A stretch of 64,000 nucleotides of DNA from Imperialibacter sp040222815 (GTDB lineage Bacteria > Bacteroidota > Bacteroidia > Cytophagales > Cyclobacteriaceae): contig NZ_JAVKCH010000039.1 of the NCBI RefSeq assembly GCF_040222815.1, positions 62,001-126,000 on the forward strand. The letters run 5' to 3'. The position numbers and the translations under genes were made by a program. Below, in pieces: positions 51,536 to 59,398 of this stretch; position 1 is the first letter of the stretch; each line of letters opens with the position of its first letter. The notes below the pieces were generated by a model. The model was not told the DNA's origin, searched no databases, and worked only from the letters and a program-made list of their open reading frames with translations.

Positions 51536-52651
51536 TTAGCTTCTTTCTTCTACCAGCCGGCTTGCGTAGGTTTTGAACCAGCGAGCGGAAAACAAAAGTG
51601 GCAGAGCCGCTAAGGCAATAGAAATACCGGATGAAAGAAAGACATTGGCTGGCTGCACAAAGAAGCCTTCAAACACATAAACGCTAAGAATAAGTGCAAC
51701 AGAAAAAGGCAAAGAGCACGCTAATGCATTCATGCCAAAGTCGAGGTCAAATGTTCGGGGGCGAATTGGGTTTTCCTGTGCGCTTTCTAACGTATTAACG
51801 GCCGACATATGGGCAAATGGCCAGAAGCTACAGGCACTCTGAGGGAACACCACAATGAGTATCATGGTAGGTGCGTCAGTAACTGGCAGTAGCACCAGCA
51901 ACAACCCGCTGATGATAAAAGCGATAGCAGACCGGAAGAACAGGAAGGAGAAAATAGCTTTTACTTGTTGCCAGGTAAACTTGATTGAGATGCCAATGAA
52001 AAGGAGAATCATTGGAGTCATCATCAGGCTCATTTTGTCAACCGAGTCTCCAAGGAAACCAGGCAGAGAGTCGAAATGTAGCCCAAAAGCCAGCATCACG
52101 ATGGCAGCCAGCATCACCATATTTACAGGCTCTTCCAACATCGATTTGAAAAGGCTTTTGAGTTTTTCAGAAGTGTTTCGGTTGCCAATCTCATTGCGGT
52201 CGAAATACCATTTCATGGCAATGCTGTATAAAATTATCAGCACAAACACTTTGTTGCCCACGTCGGCCAGCGCAGCCAGTGCCAGTGGCTCCTCGCCGTG
52301 GTACTCCATAATGAATGGAAACAGCGAAAGGCCTGGTGCCAGTGAGGGTAGTAGCATGATCAGTGTGCGATACTGCTCTTCTTTTAAGTTAAACAGCGAA
52401 GGCAAAGGTAGCTTGCTTACCAACAAATACATGAGCAGGTTAAACCCAAGAGCCAGCACGGGAACAATGATCATTCCCCACGAAAACTCAATTTTCAGTA
52501 GAGCAATGAAAATGGTGGCAGGAAGCGCCAGGCTGAGTATGAGCGTCTTGATGCCATCCTTTCGCTCCTTGCCCTGGATTTTTTTCTGAAGAAAATACCC
52601 AATAGCGATAAGGAGAAGAAACGAAATGGTTTTAGTAATGGCTGAATTCAT
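51536..52651 (-). CDS. AEC-family auxin/malate-type transporter
   Basis: A 371-residue inner-membrane protein with about ten hydrophobic segments, of the AEC (auxin efflux carrier) type. GYFLQKKIQGKERKDGIKTLILSLALPATIFIALL at the start and the central VFPQSACSFWPFAH fit the family, which exports or imports carboxylic acids. The substrate cannot be told. It lies downstream of the Tat-tagged aminotransferase but about 150 bp away, with a palindrome between them. Confidence 0.85.
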   Translation of the reverse strand: MNSAITKTISFLLLIAIGYFLQKKIQGKERKDGIKTLILSLALPATIFIALLKIEFSWGMIIVPVLALGFNLLMYLLVSKLPLPSLFNLKEEQYRTLIMLLPSLAPGLSLFPFIMEYHGEEPLALAALADVGNKVFVLIILYSIAMKWYFDRNEIGNRNTSEKLKSLFKSMLEEPVNMVMLAAIVMLAFGLHFDSLPGFLGDSVDKMSLMMTPMILLFIGISIKFTWQQVKAIFSFLFFRSAIAFIISGLLLVLLPVTDAPTMILIVVFPQSACSFWPFAHMSAVNTLESAQENPIRPRTFDLDFGMNALACSLPFSVALILSVYVFEGFFVQPANVFLSSGISIALAALPLLFSARWFKTYASRLVEERS

Positions 52652-52731
52652 GAACTAAAACAGAAATACTTTGTGCTTATAAAAAACGAACGGTGGTCGA
52701 TTGAAAAGGGAAATGTTGGTACTACGTGGGC

Positions 52732-52787
52732 GCTGCCCCGGGCCGTCGTTGTGGACACCTGAATGCCGGAAACTCAGCCCGGGCAGC
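52732..52787. repeat. GC-rich palindrome after the aminotransferase gene
   Basis: GCTGCCCCGGGC (52732-52743) and GCCCGGGCAGC (52777-52787) are complementary apart from one bulged C, with a 33-base loop. It starts 15 bp after the aminotransferase stop on the minus strand. It may serve as a transcription or mRNA 3'-end barrier. No T run follows. Confidence 0.6.
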
Positions 52788-52801
52788 TAACACATAGTCA
52801 G

Positions 52802-53989
52802 TTAACTGACGATCTCATAAAGGCTTTTTGTGAACAGTTTCACTTCGTCCATGGTGCCCATGCTTACCCTGGCATAAGGCTTCCCGTCGATCTCAAACCC
52901 TCTGATGCCTACGCCTCTGTCCATAAACTGAGTGAGAAACTCCTTGGTGGGTACCTGAATAGGGAATAAGATGAAGCTTGTGAACGAAGGAATTGGATTC
53001 ATACCGGCCTTTTTTAGCTCAGCGAACACATATTCCCTGTTTTCCTTATTGTGCTTTCTGGTGAATTCCTGAAACTCAACGTCCTTCAGGCTCGCCATGC
53101 CACCTTCGAGTGATGTCACGCTGATCCCCATTTCGGTGCGAACCATGCTCTTGATTGCTTTCACTCTCGCTTCATTGGCGGCCATGTAGCCAAGTCTCAG
53201 GCCGGCCATGCCATGTATTTTGGAGAACGTGCGGCAAATGATCACATCGTAGCCTTCCTGCACCAGACTCACTGCTGTATTGGCCTCAGGGTTATCAAGC
53301 AGCTCCATATAAGCCTCATCGATAAACACAGGCACCTTTGAAGAGACCTTTTTACAGAACGCTTTGATCTCGCTTACCGGCGTCATGGTGCCGGTTGGGT
53401 TGTTCGGATTGCAGATGTAAACAAGCTTTGTCTCATCATCAATCGCAGCTGCCATAGCGTCCAGGTCGTGCGAATAGTCTGCCTTTAAGGGTATGTTTTT
53501 CCACGTACCACCAATCGATTGAGTGGTTCTGATCATTGACATGTAACTGGGATCGGCCGAAACAATGTTGCCTCCGTTCATAAACAATGAAAAAGCTACT
53601 TTCTCGAGGATGTCGGTAGAGCCAGGCGACAAAAGGATGGATTCTTTAGATACACCTTCTTTTTCTGCAAGGAAGTCGACCATCTTGGCTGAACTATTAT
53701 AAACATAGCGGTTACCCATAGAAGCACTTGCTGCAATAGCGGCAACAGCTTTTTTTGAAGGCCCCCATGGGTTCTCATTAGCAAGCAGCCTGGCTTTCAT
53801 ATCAGTCCTATCAGCCATCATCACATGGTAGTTTTCCATGAGGCTGTATTTGCCCTGATAAGGTTTCATGCCAAGCGCAGGTTTGCTGTTGGCAAATGCG
53901 GGAAATGCAGCGCTGGTTACAACACCGCCGGCAGCCAAAGCACTATACTTCAGCCACGATCTACGATTAAGATTGGTTGTCTTTTCCAT
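52802..53989 (-). CDS. HisC-like aminotransferase with a Tat signal
   Basis: A fold-type I PLP enzyme of 395 residues. LLANENPWGPSKKA, ILLSPGSTDILEKVAF, YICNPNNPTGTM, FIDEAYMELL and the PLP-lysine motif CRTFSKIHGMAGLRLGY match the histidinol-phosphate aminotransferase family. The first 33 residues form a twin-arginine signal (LNRRSWLKYSALAAGGVVTSAAFPAFA), which is odd for a PLP aminotransferase and suggests it is folded with PLP and exported. The substrate is unknown, and it is not the biosynthetic HisC of the his genes at 57 kb. Confidence 0.88.
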   Translation of the reverse strand: MEKTTNLNRRSWLKYSALAAGGVVTSAAFPAFANSKPALGMKPYQGKYSLMENYHVMMADRTDMKARLLANENPWGPSKKAVAAIAASASMGNRYVYNSSAKMVDFLAEKEGVSKESILLSPGSTDILEKVAFSLFMNGGNIVSADPSYMSMIRTTQSIGGTWKNIPLKADYSHDLDAMAAAIDDETKLVYICNPNNPTGTMTPVSEIKAFCKKVSSKVPVFIDEAYMELLDNPEANTAVSLVQEGYDVIICRTFSKIHGMAGLRLGYMAANEARVKAIKSMVRTEMGISVTSLEGGMASLKDVEFQEFTRKHNKENREYVFAELKKAGMNPIPSFTSFILFPIQVPTKEFLTQFMDRGVGIRGFEIDGKPYARVSMGTMDEVKLFTKSLYEIVS

Positions 53990-54357
53990 CCTTTTATTAC
54001 AGGTTTGAATATTGGTTTAATTATCAAAAGAAGCCTGAGTATGCCTCTGGTAATCCTGAAATGTTCCTCTGATTGGGAACTGAAAATAAAAGGGGTGTCG
54101 AATAATGTAGATGCTCAGATAAGCTTAGGAAAGATAAACAAAAGCGCAGGTAATAGTCAAAAATATTATCGCCTCTTATGAAGTATTCCTTAATTTTTAG
54201 AAAGTTGATAATTTATGCGGGTAATAATTGCAAAACAGATAGTGCTTAAGACTGCTTGAAGACCTGTTGACGCTTTTCGCTCTCTGGGCCATTCAAATTA
54301 AATTCGCTCAGGGAGTTGAATAAAACTTCATTTTTAGCCGAAAAATGAATTTATTGA

Positions 54358-54424
54358 GGTGAAATTGGCGGGCCACCCACCGGGAGAAGCCGGACACTGG
54401 TGGCGGCCATTCGATTGTTTCACC
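54358..54424 (+). promoter_or_regulatory. Structured 5' leader of the Gfo/Idh/MocA gene
   Basis: A nested hairpin lies just before the ATG at 54443. The outer arms are GGTGAAA (54358-54364) and TTTCACC (54418-54424). Inner arms are GGCC..CCACC (54371-54381) and GGTGG.GGCC (54399-54408), with a CGG/CCG tip. It may be a folded 5' UTR or a small repetitive element. The rest of the 53990-54357 gap holds no gene I can see. Confidence 0.5.
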
Positions 54425-54442
54425 CTAAAACTATCATAGATA

Positions 54443-55600
54443 ATGAGCAGAAAAATAAGAATGGGCATGGTAGGTGGTGGCCGTGGTGCGTTTATTGGCG
54501 CTATTCACCGTCACGCAGCTGGCCTCGATGGACAGGTTGAATTAGTATGCGGAGCTTTCCATATTGATCCTGAAATATCTGTCGCCTCGGGTAAAGACTT
54601 TTACCTGCCTGAAGACCGTTGCTACAGAACTTACCATGAGATGTTTGAGAAGGAAGCTAAACTTCCGGCTGACAAGCGTATGGATTTCGTCACCATCGTC
54701 ACTCCCAATTTTGTTCACTTTGAGCCTGCTAAGCTAGCCCTGGAGAACGGTTACCATGTGGTTTGTGAGAAGCCGCTGTCGTTCAGCCTGGATGAAGCCC
54801 TGCAATTAGAGGCTTTGGTGAAAAAGACCGGACTCACATTTGCCGTTACACATACCTACACGGGATATCCGATGGTGAAGCAAGCCCGTGAAATGATTAA
54901 GGAGGGAGTTTTCGGAAAGATCAGGAAAGTAGTGGTAGAATACCCACAGGGTTGGTTGTCAACTCCGCTGGAGCAGTCTGGTAACCAGCAGGCTAGCTGG
55001 AGAACTGACCCTAAGCGCTCAGGTAAGGCAGGGGCTGTGGGCGACATAGGCACTCATGCTGAGAACCTCGCAGAAACCATCACCGGACTTAAAATCACAG
55101 AGCTTTGCGCCGATGTAAGCCGTATGGTGTCGGGCCGTTTGCTCGACGACGATGCCAATATATTGTTGCGTTTCGACAATGGCGCCAAAGGTGTTCTTCA
55201 CTGTAGCCAAATCGCTGCTGGAGAAGAAAATGCTCTCAATATTCGTGTGTATGGTGAAAAAGGGGGCTTGGAGTGGCACCAGATGGAGCCTAACACCATG
55301 CTGGTGAAATGGCTCGACAAACCCACTCAGGTGTACCGGGTAGGTGGTGACCGTGCATATATGGGCGCTGTTGCCCAGGCGAACACACGTACGCCGGCAG
55401 GCCACCCCGAAGGATACCTGGAAGCGTTTGGCAATATCTATAAGAACTTTGCCAAAACTGTGCAGGCAAGAATCGATGGCAAAAAGCCAGACCCGATAAA
55501 CCTCGATTTCCCAACCGTTGAAGATGGTGTGCGTGGCATGAAGTTCATCGACGCCGTGATTGAATCAGGTGACGCTGGCGCAAAGTGGGTGAAGCTGTAG
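54443..55600 (+). CDS. Gfo/Idh/MocA family oxidoreductase (cytoplasmic)
   Basis: A 385-residue NAD(P)-dependent sugar oxidoreductase without signal peptide: GMVGGGRGAFIGAIHRHAA, VTIVTPNFVHFEPAKLALENGYHVVCEKPLSFSLDEA, VVEYPQGWLSTPLEQSGNQQASWRTDPKRSGKAGAVGDIGTHAENL and a GFO_IDH_MocA C-terminal domain. The GDIGTHAEN segment holds the catalytic His region. Likely an inositol/sugar dehydrogenase-like enzyme, substrate unknown. Monocistronic, with a structured leader. Confidence 0.92.
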   Translation: MSRKIRMGMVGGGRGAFIGAIHRHAAGLDGQVELVCGAFHIDPEISVASGKDFYLPEDRCYRTYHEMFEKEAKLPADKRMDFVTIVTPNFVHFEPAKLALENGYHVVCEKPLSFSLDEALQLEALVKKTGLTFAVTHTYTGYPMVKQAREMIKEGVFGKIRKVVVEYPQGWLSTPLEQSGNQQASWRTDPKRSGKAGAVGDIGTHAENLAETITGLKITELCADVSRMVSGRLLDDDANILLRFDNGAKGVLHCSQIAAGEENALNIRVYGEKGGLEWHQMEPNTMLVKWLDKPTQVYRVGGDRAYMGAVAQANTRTPAGHPEGYLEAFGNIYKNFAKTVQARIDGKKPDPINLDFPTVEDGVRGMKFIDAVIESGDAGAKWVKL

Positions 55601-55695
55601 TAACATATTTTATTCATGTGAAGGGTGGTGGTAGCAAAATATCAGTCATGAATCATTATATTGGTAATATTGTTACGAATTGAAACCAATAACGA

Positions 55696-55935
55696 ATGGA
55701 CAAGAACACTGAAAACGCTATTGTTAATGCGCTTGGAGATATTCATGTTACTTTAGACTACATGAAAAATGACCTTTCTGATGTGAAGAAGAGTTTTAAT
55801 GTTTTCGCAGGAAAGGTGCTTGACAAACTTGATACGCTCGATGGTAAGGTAACTGAGGCGATAGGTTTGAAGAAGGAGATCGAGAAACATTCATTGGACA
55901 TTGAGGCCATAAAGAAGCATTTGAATATTCATTGA
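55696..55935 (+). CDS. Small coiled-coil protein, hypothetical
   Basis: A 79-residue helical protein with heptad-like spacing (LDYMKNDLSDVKKSFNVFAGKVLDKLDTLDGKVTEAIGLKKEIEKHSLDIEAIKKHL). No family is recognised. The complete frame, ATG start and spacing from its neighbours are why it is included. It lies just upstream of the phhA leader but has no clear link to it. Confidence 0.6.
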   Translation: MDKNTENAIVNALGDIHVTLDYMKNDLSDVKKSFNVFAGKVLDKLDTLDGKVTEAIGLKKEIEKHSLDIEAIKKHLNIH

Positions 55936-55977
55936 GAGTTCAGACGTAGCGCTGTCTACTAACATTGATTTTTTTTG

Positions 55978-55985
55978 TAACTTTA
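55978..55985 (+). promoter_or_regulatory. Candidate -7 element of the phhA leader
   Basis: TAACTTTA matches TAnnTTTG at all but one position. The leader start codon follows after 9 bp, almost the same distance as at the trp leader. A -33 TTG at normal spacing is not evident. Confidence 0.35.
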
Positions 55986-55994
55986 TACCGTATA

Positions 55995-56057
55995 ATGAAC
56001 AGAAATACCTATCATATCTATTACCATCATGTGGCTCCTGAGCGATTTAGGCAGTAA
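55995..56057 (+). CDS. phhA leader peptide (20 aa, Tyr/His-rich)
   Basis: A short frame with ATG at 55995 and TAA at 56055 contains the run YHIYYHH at codons 6-12 (Tyr codons 56010-56012, 56019-56024; His codons 56013-56015, 56025-56030). Three Tyr and three His in seven residues are very unusual. Phenylalanine 4-monooxygenase makes tyrosine, so Tyr codons in a leader before its gene make sense for attenuation. The end of this frame contains the antiterminator segment, as in the trp leader. Confidence 0.8.
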   Translation: MNRNTYHIYYHHVAPERFRQ

Positions 56058-56100
56058 TAGACGATATTTATATAGCTATTAGAAAAAAGACCTCAATCGC
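56042..56100 (+). promoter_or_regulatory. phhA attenuator: antiterminator pairing region
   Basis: GCGATTTAGG (56042-56051, inside the last codons of the leader) pairs with CCTCAATCGC (56091-56100) at 9 of 10 positions. That would sequester the 5' arm of the terminator. A small hairpin TAATAG/CTATTA (56055-56060 with 56076-56081) lies between the partners. A ribosome stalled at Tyr10 would cover up to about 56036, leaving the segment free. One sitting on the stop codon would cover it. Confidence 0.75.
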
Positions 56101-56118
56101 ATGATTCAGGTCTTTTTT
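56083..56118 (+). terminator. phhA attenuator terminator
   Basis: GACCT-C-AATC (56089-56098) pairs with GATT-C-AGGTC (56103-56112) around a GCAT loop, with one C-C mismatch. The stem is extended by A6/T6, and six T residues follow (56113-56118). It lies 48 bp before the phhA ATG, so it must be read through for expression. Confidence 0.9.
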
Positions 56119-56166
56119 CGTTATTAGAGTAATTGCATTAACCCAACAAGTGAAAATTATACTTTT

Positions 56167-56901
56167 ATGAGACAGATTTATGAGAATTATGACGACGAGG
56201 ACTTCAAAGTCTGGCAATTGTTGTACGAGCGCCAGATCGTAAATCTTCCCAATGCAGCATCGAAGGCACACCTGAAAGGACTTGAGCAAACAAATTTTGT
56301 GGCCAACAACATCCCTCATTTCGAAGACACTAATGAGATTCTCCACGAGATTACAGGCTGGAAGCTGGCGGTGGTGCCGGGGCTTGTGCCAGACTACACC
56401 TTCTTTGAACTGATGTCGAACAGGTACTTTCCGGCCACTACATGGCTAAGAAAAATGAAAGAGCTCGACTATCTGGAGGAACCCGACATGTTTCACGACG
56501 TATTTGCCCACGTACCCATGCTTACTAACCAGAACTTTGTCAACTTTCTGGAAGAGTTGAGTAAAATAGGCCTGAAATACTGTGGAAACGACTACGCAAT
56601 TGAGTTACTATCCCGCATTTACTGGTTTACGGTTGAATTTGGCCTGATCAGAGAGAATGGCAAACTGAGGATTTATGGTGCAGGTATTTTAAGCTCAGCT
56701 GGAGAAACCAAATTTTCGCTAAGCGATAAACCTGCTCACTATGAATTCAATGTCAGGCAGATTATGGCAACGCCTTACTGGAAGGATAAATTTCAAGACA
56801 AGTACTTCATTATCAACTCCTATGAGCAGCTCTACAAAGCGATTCCTGAGATCAAACAGGTGATTGCTGAGGAGGTTGATAAGGCGCAGCACGTCCATTG
56901 A
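56167..56901 (+). CDS. phhA: Phenylalanine 4-monooxygenase
   Basis: This iron- and pterin-dependent enzyme hydroxylates phenylalanine to tyrosine. The 244 residues match the short bacterial form. The iron ligands appear as His110 and His115 in FHDVFAHVP and Glu157 in YWFTVEFGL. Other family segments are VPGLVPDYTFFELMSNRYFPATTWLR and GAGILSSAGETKFSLSD. It can supply tyrosine or start phenylalanine breakdown. The Tyr-rich leader in front of it argues for a biosynthetic role. A terminator follows. Confidence 0.97.
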   Translation: MRQIYENYDDEDFKVWQLLYERQIVNLPNAASKAHLKGLEQTNFVANNIPHFEDTNEILHEITGWKLAVVPGLVPDYTFFELMSNRYFPATTWLRKMKELDYLEEPDMFHDVFAHVPMLTNQNFVNFLEELSKIGLKYCGNDYAIELLSRIYWFTVEFGLIRENGKLRIYGAGILSSAGETKFSLSDKPAHYEFNVRQIMATPYWKDKFQDKYFIINSYEQLYKAIPEIKQVIAEEVDKAQHVH

Positions 56902-56910
56902 TTTCACTTT

Positions 56911-56954
56911 AACCCCGGAACTTTAGGTAATTCACATAAATTTGCCGGGGTTTT
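56911..56954 (+). terminator. Terminator after phhA
   Basis: AACCCCGG (56911-56918) and CCGGGGTT (56945-56952) form a stem with a 26-base loop, followed by TTTT. It separates phhA from the his genes, although the loop may also hold a promoter. Confidence 0.7.
56937..56944 (+). promoter_or_regulatory. Candidate -7 element for hisH
   Basis: TAAATTTG fully matches TAnnTTTG and lies inside the loop of the phhA terminator. Transcription would begin about 60 bp before the hisH ATG. No TTG is present at -33 spacing. Confidence 0.35.
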
Positions 56955-57009
56955 CTATTGCCTGTCCAACAAGCGGCAGAAACGAGAATAGCATTATCGA
57001 TTGGAGAGA

Positions 57010-57591
57010 ATGAAAGTAGCGATTATAAAATACAACGCAGGAAACGTGCAGTCGGTCACCTTTGCTCTCAATAGGCTGGGTATTGAACCAGTGCTGAGCA
57101 ATGATCCGGAAGTGCTCAAAAGTGCTGACAAGGTCATCTTTCCCGGTGTGGGAGAAGCCAGCACGGCCATGGCTTCAGTGAAAGAAAACGGGTTGGATAA
57201 AATCATCCCTGAGCTCAAACAGCCTTTTCTCGGCATTTGTTTAGGACTACAGTTGATGTGCAGGCATTCGGAAGAGAATGATACGCCCTGCCTGGGTGTA
57301 TTTGATCTGGAAGTGAAAAAGTTTCCGCCCAATGAAAAGGTGCCTCACATGGGATGGAATAAAATTCACTCACTCAAAGGCCCTTTGATGAATGGGCTTA
57401 CCGATGATGCTTATCTGTATTTTGTGCATAGCTACTATGCTGAAATGGGAAGCAGCACCATTGCCCAGTCGGACTATATGGTGCCTTTTAGTGCGGCGTT
57501 GCAAAAAGGCAATTTTTATGCGGTGCAGGCCCACCCGGAAAAGAGTGGTGTGGATGGAGCGAGAATACTGAAGAACTTTATTGAACTGTAG
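57010..57591 (+). CDS. hisH: Imidazole glycerol phosphate synthase, glutaminase subunit HisH
   Basis: HisH gives ammonia to HisF for synthesis of imidazole glycerol phosphate and AICAR. From the ATG at 57010 the protein has 193 residues: VAIIKYNAGNVQSV, VIFPGVGEASTAM, catalytic Cys in LGICLGLQLM, and the His-Glu pair in VQAHPEKSG. A TTG nine bases earlier is a poorer start. hisA follows after 2 bp. Confidence 0.96.
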   Translation: MKVAIIKYNAGNVQSVTFALNRLGIEPVLSNDPEVLKSADKVIFPGVGEASTAMASVKENGLDKIIPELKQPFLGICLGLQLMCRHSEENDTPCLGVFDLEVKKFPPNEKVPHMGWNKIHSLKGPLMNGLTDDAYLYFVHSYYAEMGSSTIAQSDYMVPFSAALQKGNFYAVQAHPEKSGVDGARILKNFIEL

Positions 57592-57593
57592 GA

Positions 57594-58310
57594 ATGGATA
57601 TTATACCGGCAATCGACATCATCGATGGAAAGTGCGTGCGCCTTACCCAGGGTGATTATGACCAAAAGAAGATATACAATGAACGTCCGCTGGAGGTGGC
57701 TATGCAGTTCGAAGATGCGGGCCTTACCCGCCTGCACCTGGTCGATTTGGATGGAGCAAAGGCCGGAACAGTAAAAAACTGGAAAGTACTGGAGGCGTTG
57801 GCCAGCAAGACCTCCATGGTGATCGACTTTGGCGGTGGGATTAAAAGCGCTGAGGACGTAGATATTGTGTTTGAGTGCGGCGCAAAACTGGCTACTGTAG
57901 GCAGTATGGCGGTGAAGAATGAGGAGGTATTCTCCGACTGGCTGGAGCAATACGGAGCTGATCGATTCTTTCTTGGAGCCGATGTGAAAGACGAAAAGAT
58001 CGCCATAGGGGGCTGGCTGGAAACAACCGACATCTGGGTGTATGATTTCATTGAGAAGTACGTTCAAAAGGGCGTTACTAATATATTCTGTACCGATGTG
58101 AGCAAGGATGGTCTATTGGAAGGGCCGTCGGTTGATCTGTACAAAACCCTGGTCGAGCAGTTCCCGGATATCTATTTTGTAGCCAGCGGTGGCGTAAGCT
58201 CTATGAAAGACCTTGAAAGGCTCAAAGAAATTGGCTGCAAGGCGGCGATTGTGGGGAAGGCGATTTATGAAGGAAGGGTCAATATTGCTGATTTAAGATT
58301 TTTGATTTGA
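57594..58310 (+). CDS. hisA: ProFAR isomerase HisA
   Basis: HisA isomerises ProFAR to PRFAR. The 238-residue half-barrel repeat protein shows IIPAIDIIDGKCVRLTQGDYDQ (catalytic Asp), LHLVDLDGAKAG, VIDFGGGIKS, CTDVSKDGLLEGPSVDLY (second catalytic Asp region) and FVASGGVSSMKDL. It is followed by a 320-bp gap before hisF, which is unusual for his genes in tight operons. Confidence 0.96.
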   Translation: MDIIPAIDIIDGKCVRLTQGDYDQKKIYNERPLEVAMQFEDAGLTRLHLVDLDGAKAGTVKNWKVLEALASKTSMVIDFGGGIKSAEDVDIVFECGAKLATVGSMAVKNEEVFSDWLEQYGADRFFLGADVKDEKIAIGGWLETTDIWVYDFIEKYVQKGVTNIFCTDVSKDGLLEGPSVDLYKTLVEQFPDIYFVASGGVSSMKDLERLKEIGCKAAIVGKAIYEGRVNIADLRFLI

Positions 58311-58630
58311 TCTGGGGAAATGGCAATAATCAAATAGCAAAGCTCAAATAAGCATCAAATTCAAATGTTCATATTTACTCGACCCTAGGGGACAAGTTGC
58401 CCTGTTTTTGAAGTGATTGAAAATAGTGAAATAACCAAACGATGACGTGCATTTTCTTATAGTCAACTCTAATTGTGGTTGAATTACAGAAGTAAACTGT
58501 TGGGGCGCAGAAGGCTTGTGGACAACGTTTGGAATTTTCCTATTGGTAATTATTTGTTTTTTGTTGCTTGCGGTTTGAGTTTTCTCAGACGTTGCAAAAT
58601 GACTTGAGTTTACATTTTAACGAGTTTCCT
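58311..58630. other. 320-bp gap inside the his gene cluster
   Basis: No supported frame, terminator with T run or named repeat is seen. The sequence is moderately AT-rich with scattered stop codons in all frames. It may contain a promoter for hisF or the remains of a lost small gene. I could not find a convincing promoter motif. Confidence 0.4.
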
Positions 58631-59386
58631 GTGTTAACAAAACGTATCATCCCCTGCCTCGATATCAAAGACGGTCGCACCGTTAAAGGCGTCAATTTTG
58701 TAGACCTGCGAGATGCCGGTGACCCGGTAGAGCTGGGTGCCCGCTATGCAGCCGAAATGGCCGATGAGCTGGTATTTCTTGATATTACGGCCACAGTAGA
58801 AAAGCGCAAAACCCTGGTGGAACTGGTTCGGCATGTGGCCAGGGAGATCAATATCCCCTTTACTGTAGGTGGGGGCATCAGCTCTATTGCTGACGTATCA
58901 GCCCTGCTCAATGCCGGAGCTGACAAAGTGTCGATCAATTCATCGGCAGTGAAGCGGCCCGAACTGATCGATGAGCTCAGTCGTGAGTTTGGTAACCAGT
59001 GCATTGTGGTGGCCATCGACTCCCGATTTGCCGACGGTGTGCATGTAGTACATACGCATGGTGGTCGCACACCCACGTTTTTGGAAACAATTAGCTGGGC
59101 CAAAGAAGCTGAAGAAAGAGGCGCTGGCGAAATTTTGCTCACCTCTATGGATCATGATGGAACCAAAGCGGGCTTTGCAGATGAGCTTACCGCAAAGGTT
59201 TCGGAAGCTGTAGGGGTGCCGGTCATTGCCTCTGGCGGCGGCGGGTTACAAGAGCATTTTTTGGATGTGTTTACCAAAGGAAAAGCCGATGCTGCGCTGG
59301 CGGCAAGCATTTTCCACTTTCAGGAGGTGCCTATTAAGGAATTAAAGGAGTACCTTCGTGACCAGAATATACCCATGCGATTATAA
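58631..59386 (+). CDS. hisF: Imidazole glycerol phosphate synthase, cyclase subunit HisF
   Basis: HisF forms imidazole glycerol phosphate using ammonia from HisH. The GTG at 58631 is chosen as start because the protein then begins VLTKRIIPCLDIKDGRTVKGVNF, the normal HisF N-terminus. The upstream extension is untypical. Other motifs: LVFLDITATVEKR, FTVGGGISS, DKVSINSSAV, VVAIDSR, ILLTSMDHDGTKAGF and VIASGGGG. About 251 residues. Confidence 0.96.
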   Translation: MLTKRIIPCLDIKDGRTVKGVNFVDLRDAGDPVELGARYAAEMADELVFLDITATVEKRKTLVELVRHVAREINIPFTVGGGISSIADVSALLNAGADKVSINSSAVKRPELIDELSREFGNQCIVVAIDSRFADGVHVVHTHGGRTPTFLETISWAKEAEERGAGEILLTSMDHDGTKAGFADELTAKVSEAVGVPVIASGGGGLQEHFLDVFTKGKADAALAASIFHFQEVPIKELKEYLRDQNIPMRL

Positions 59387-59398
59387 AGTGAGAGGATA

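Noticed and set aside
58387..58409. Terminator-like AGGG/CCCT hairpin with T5 after hisA
   Set aside because: The stem is only four pairs, too weak to call.
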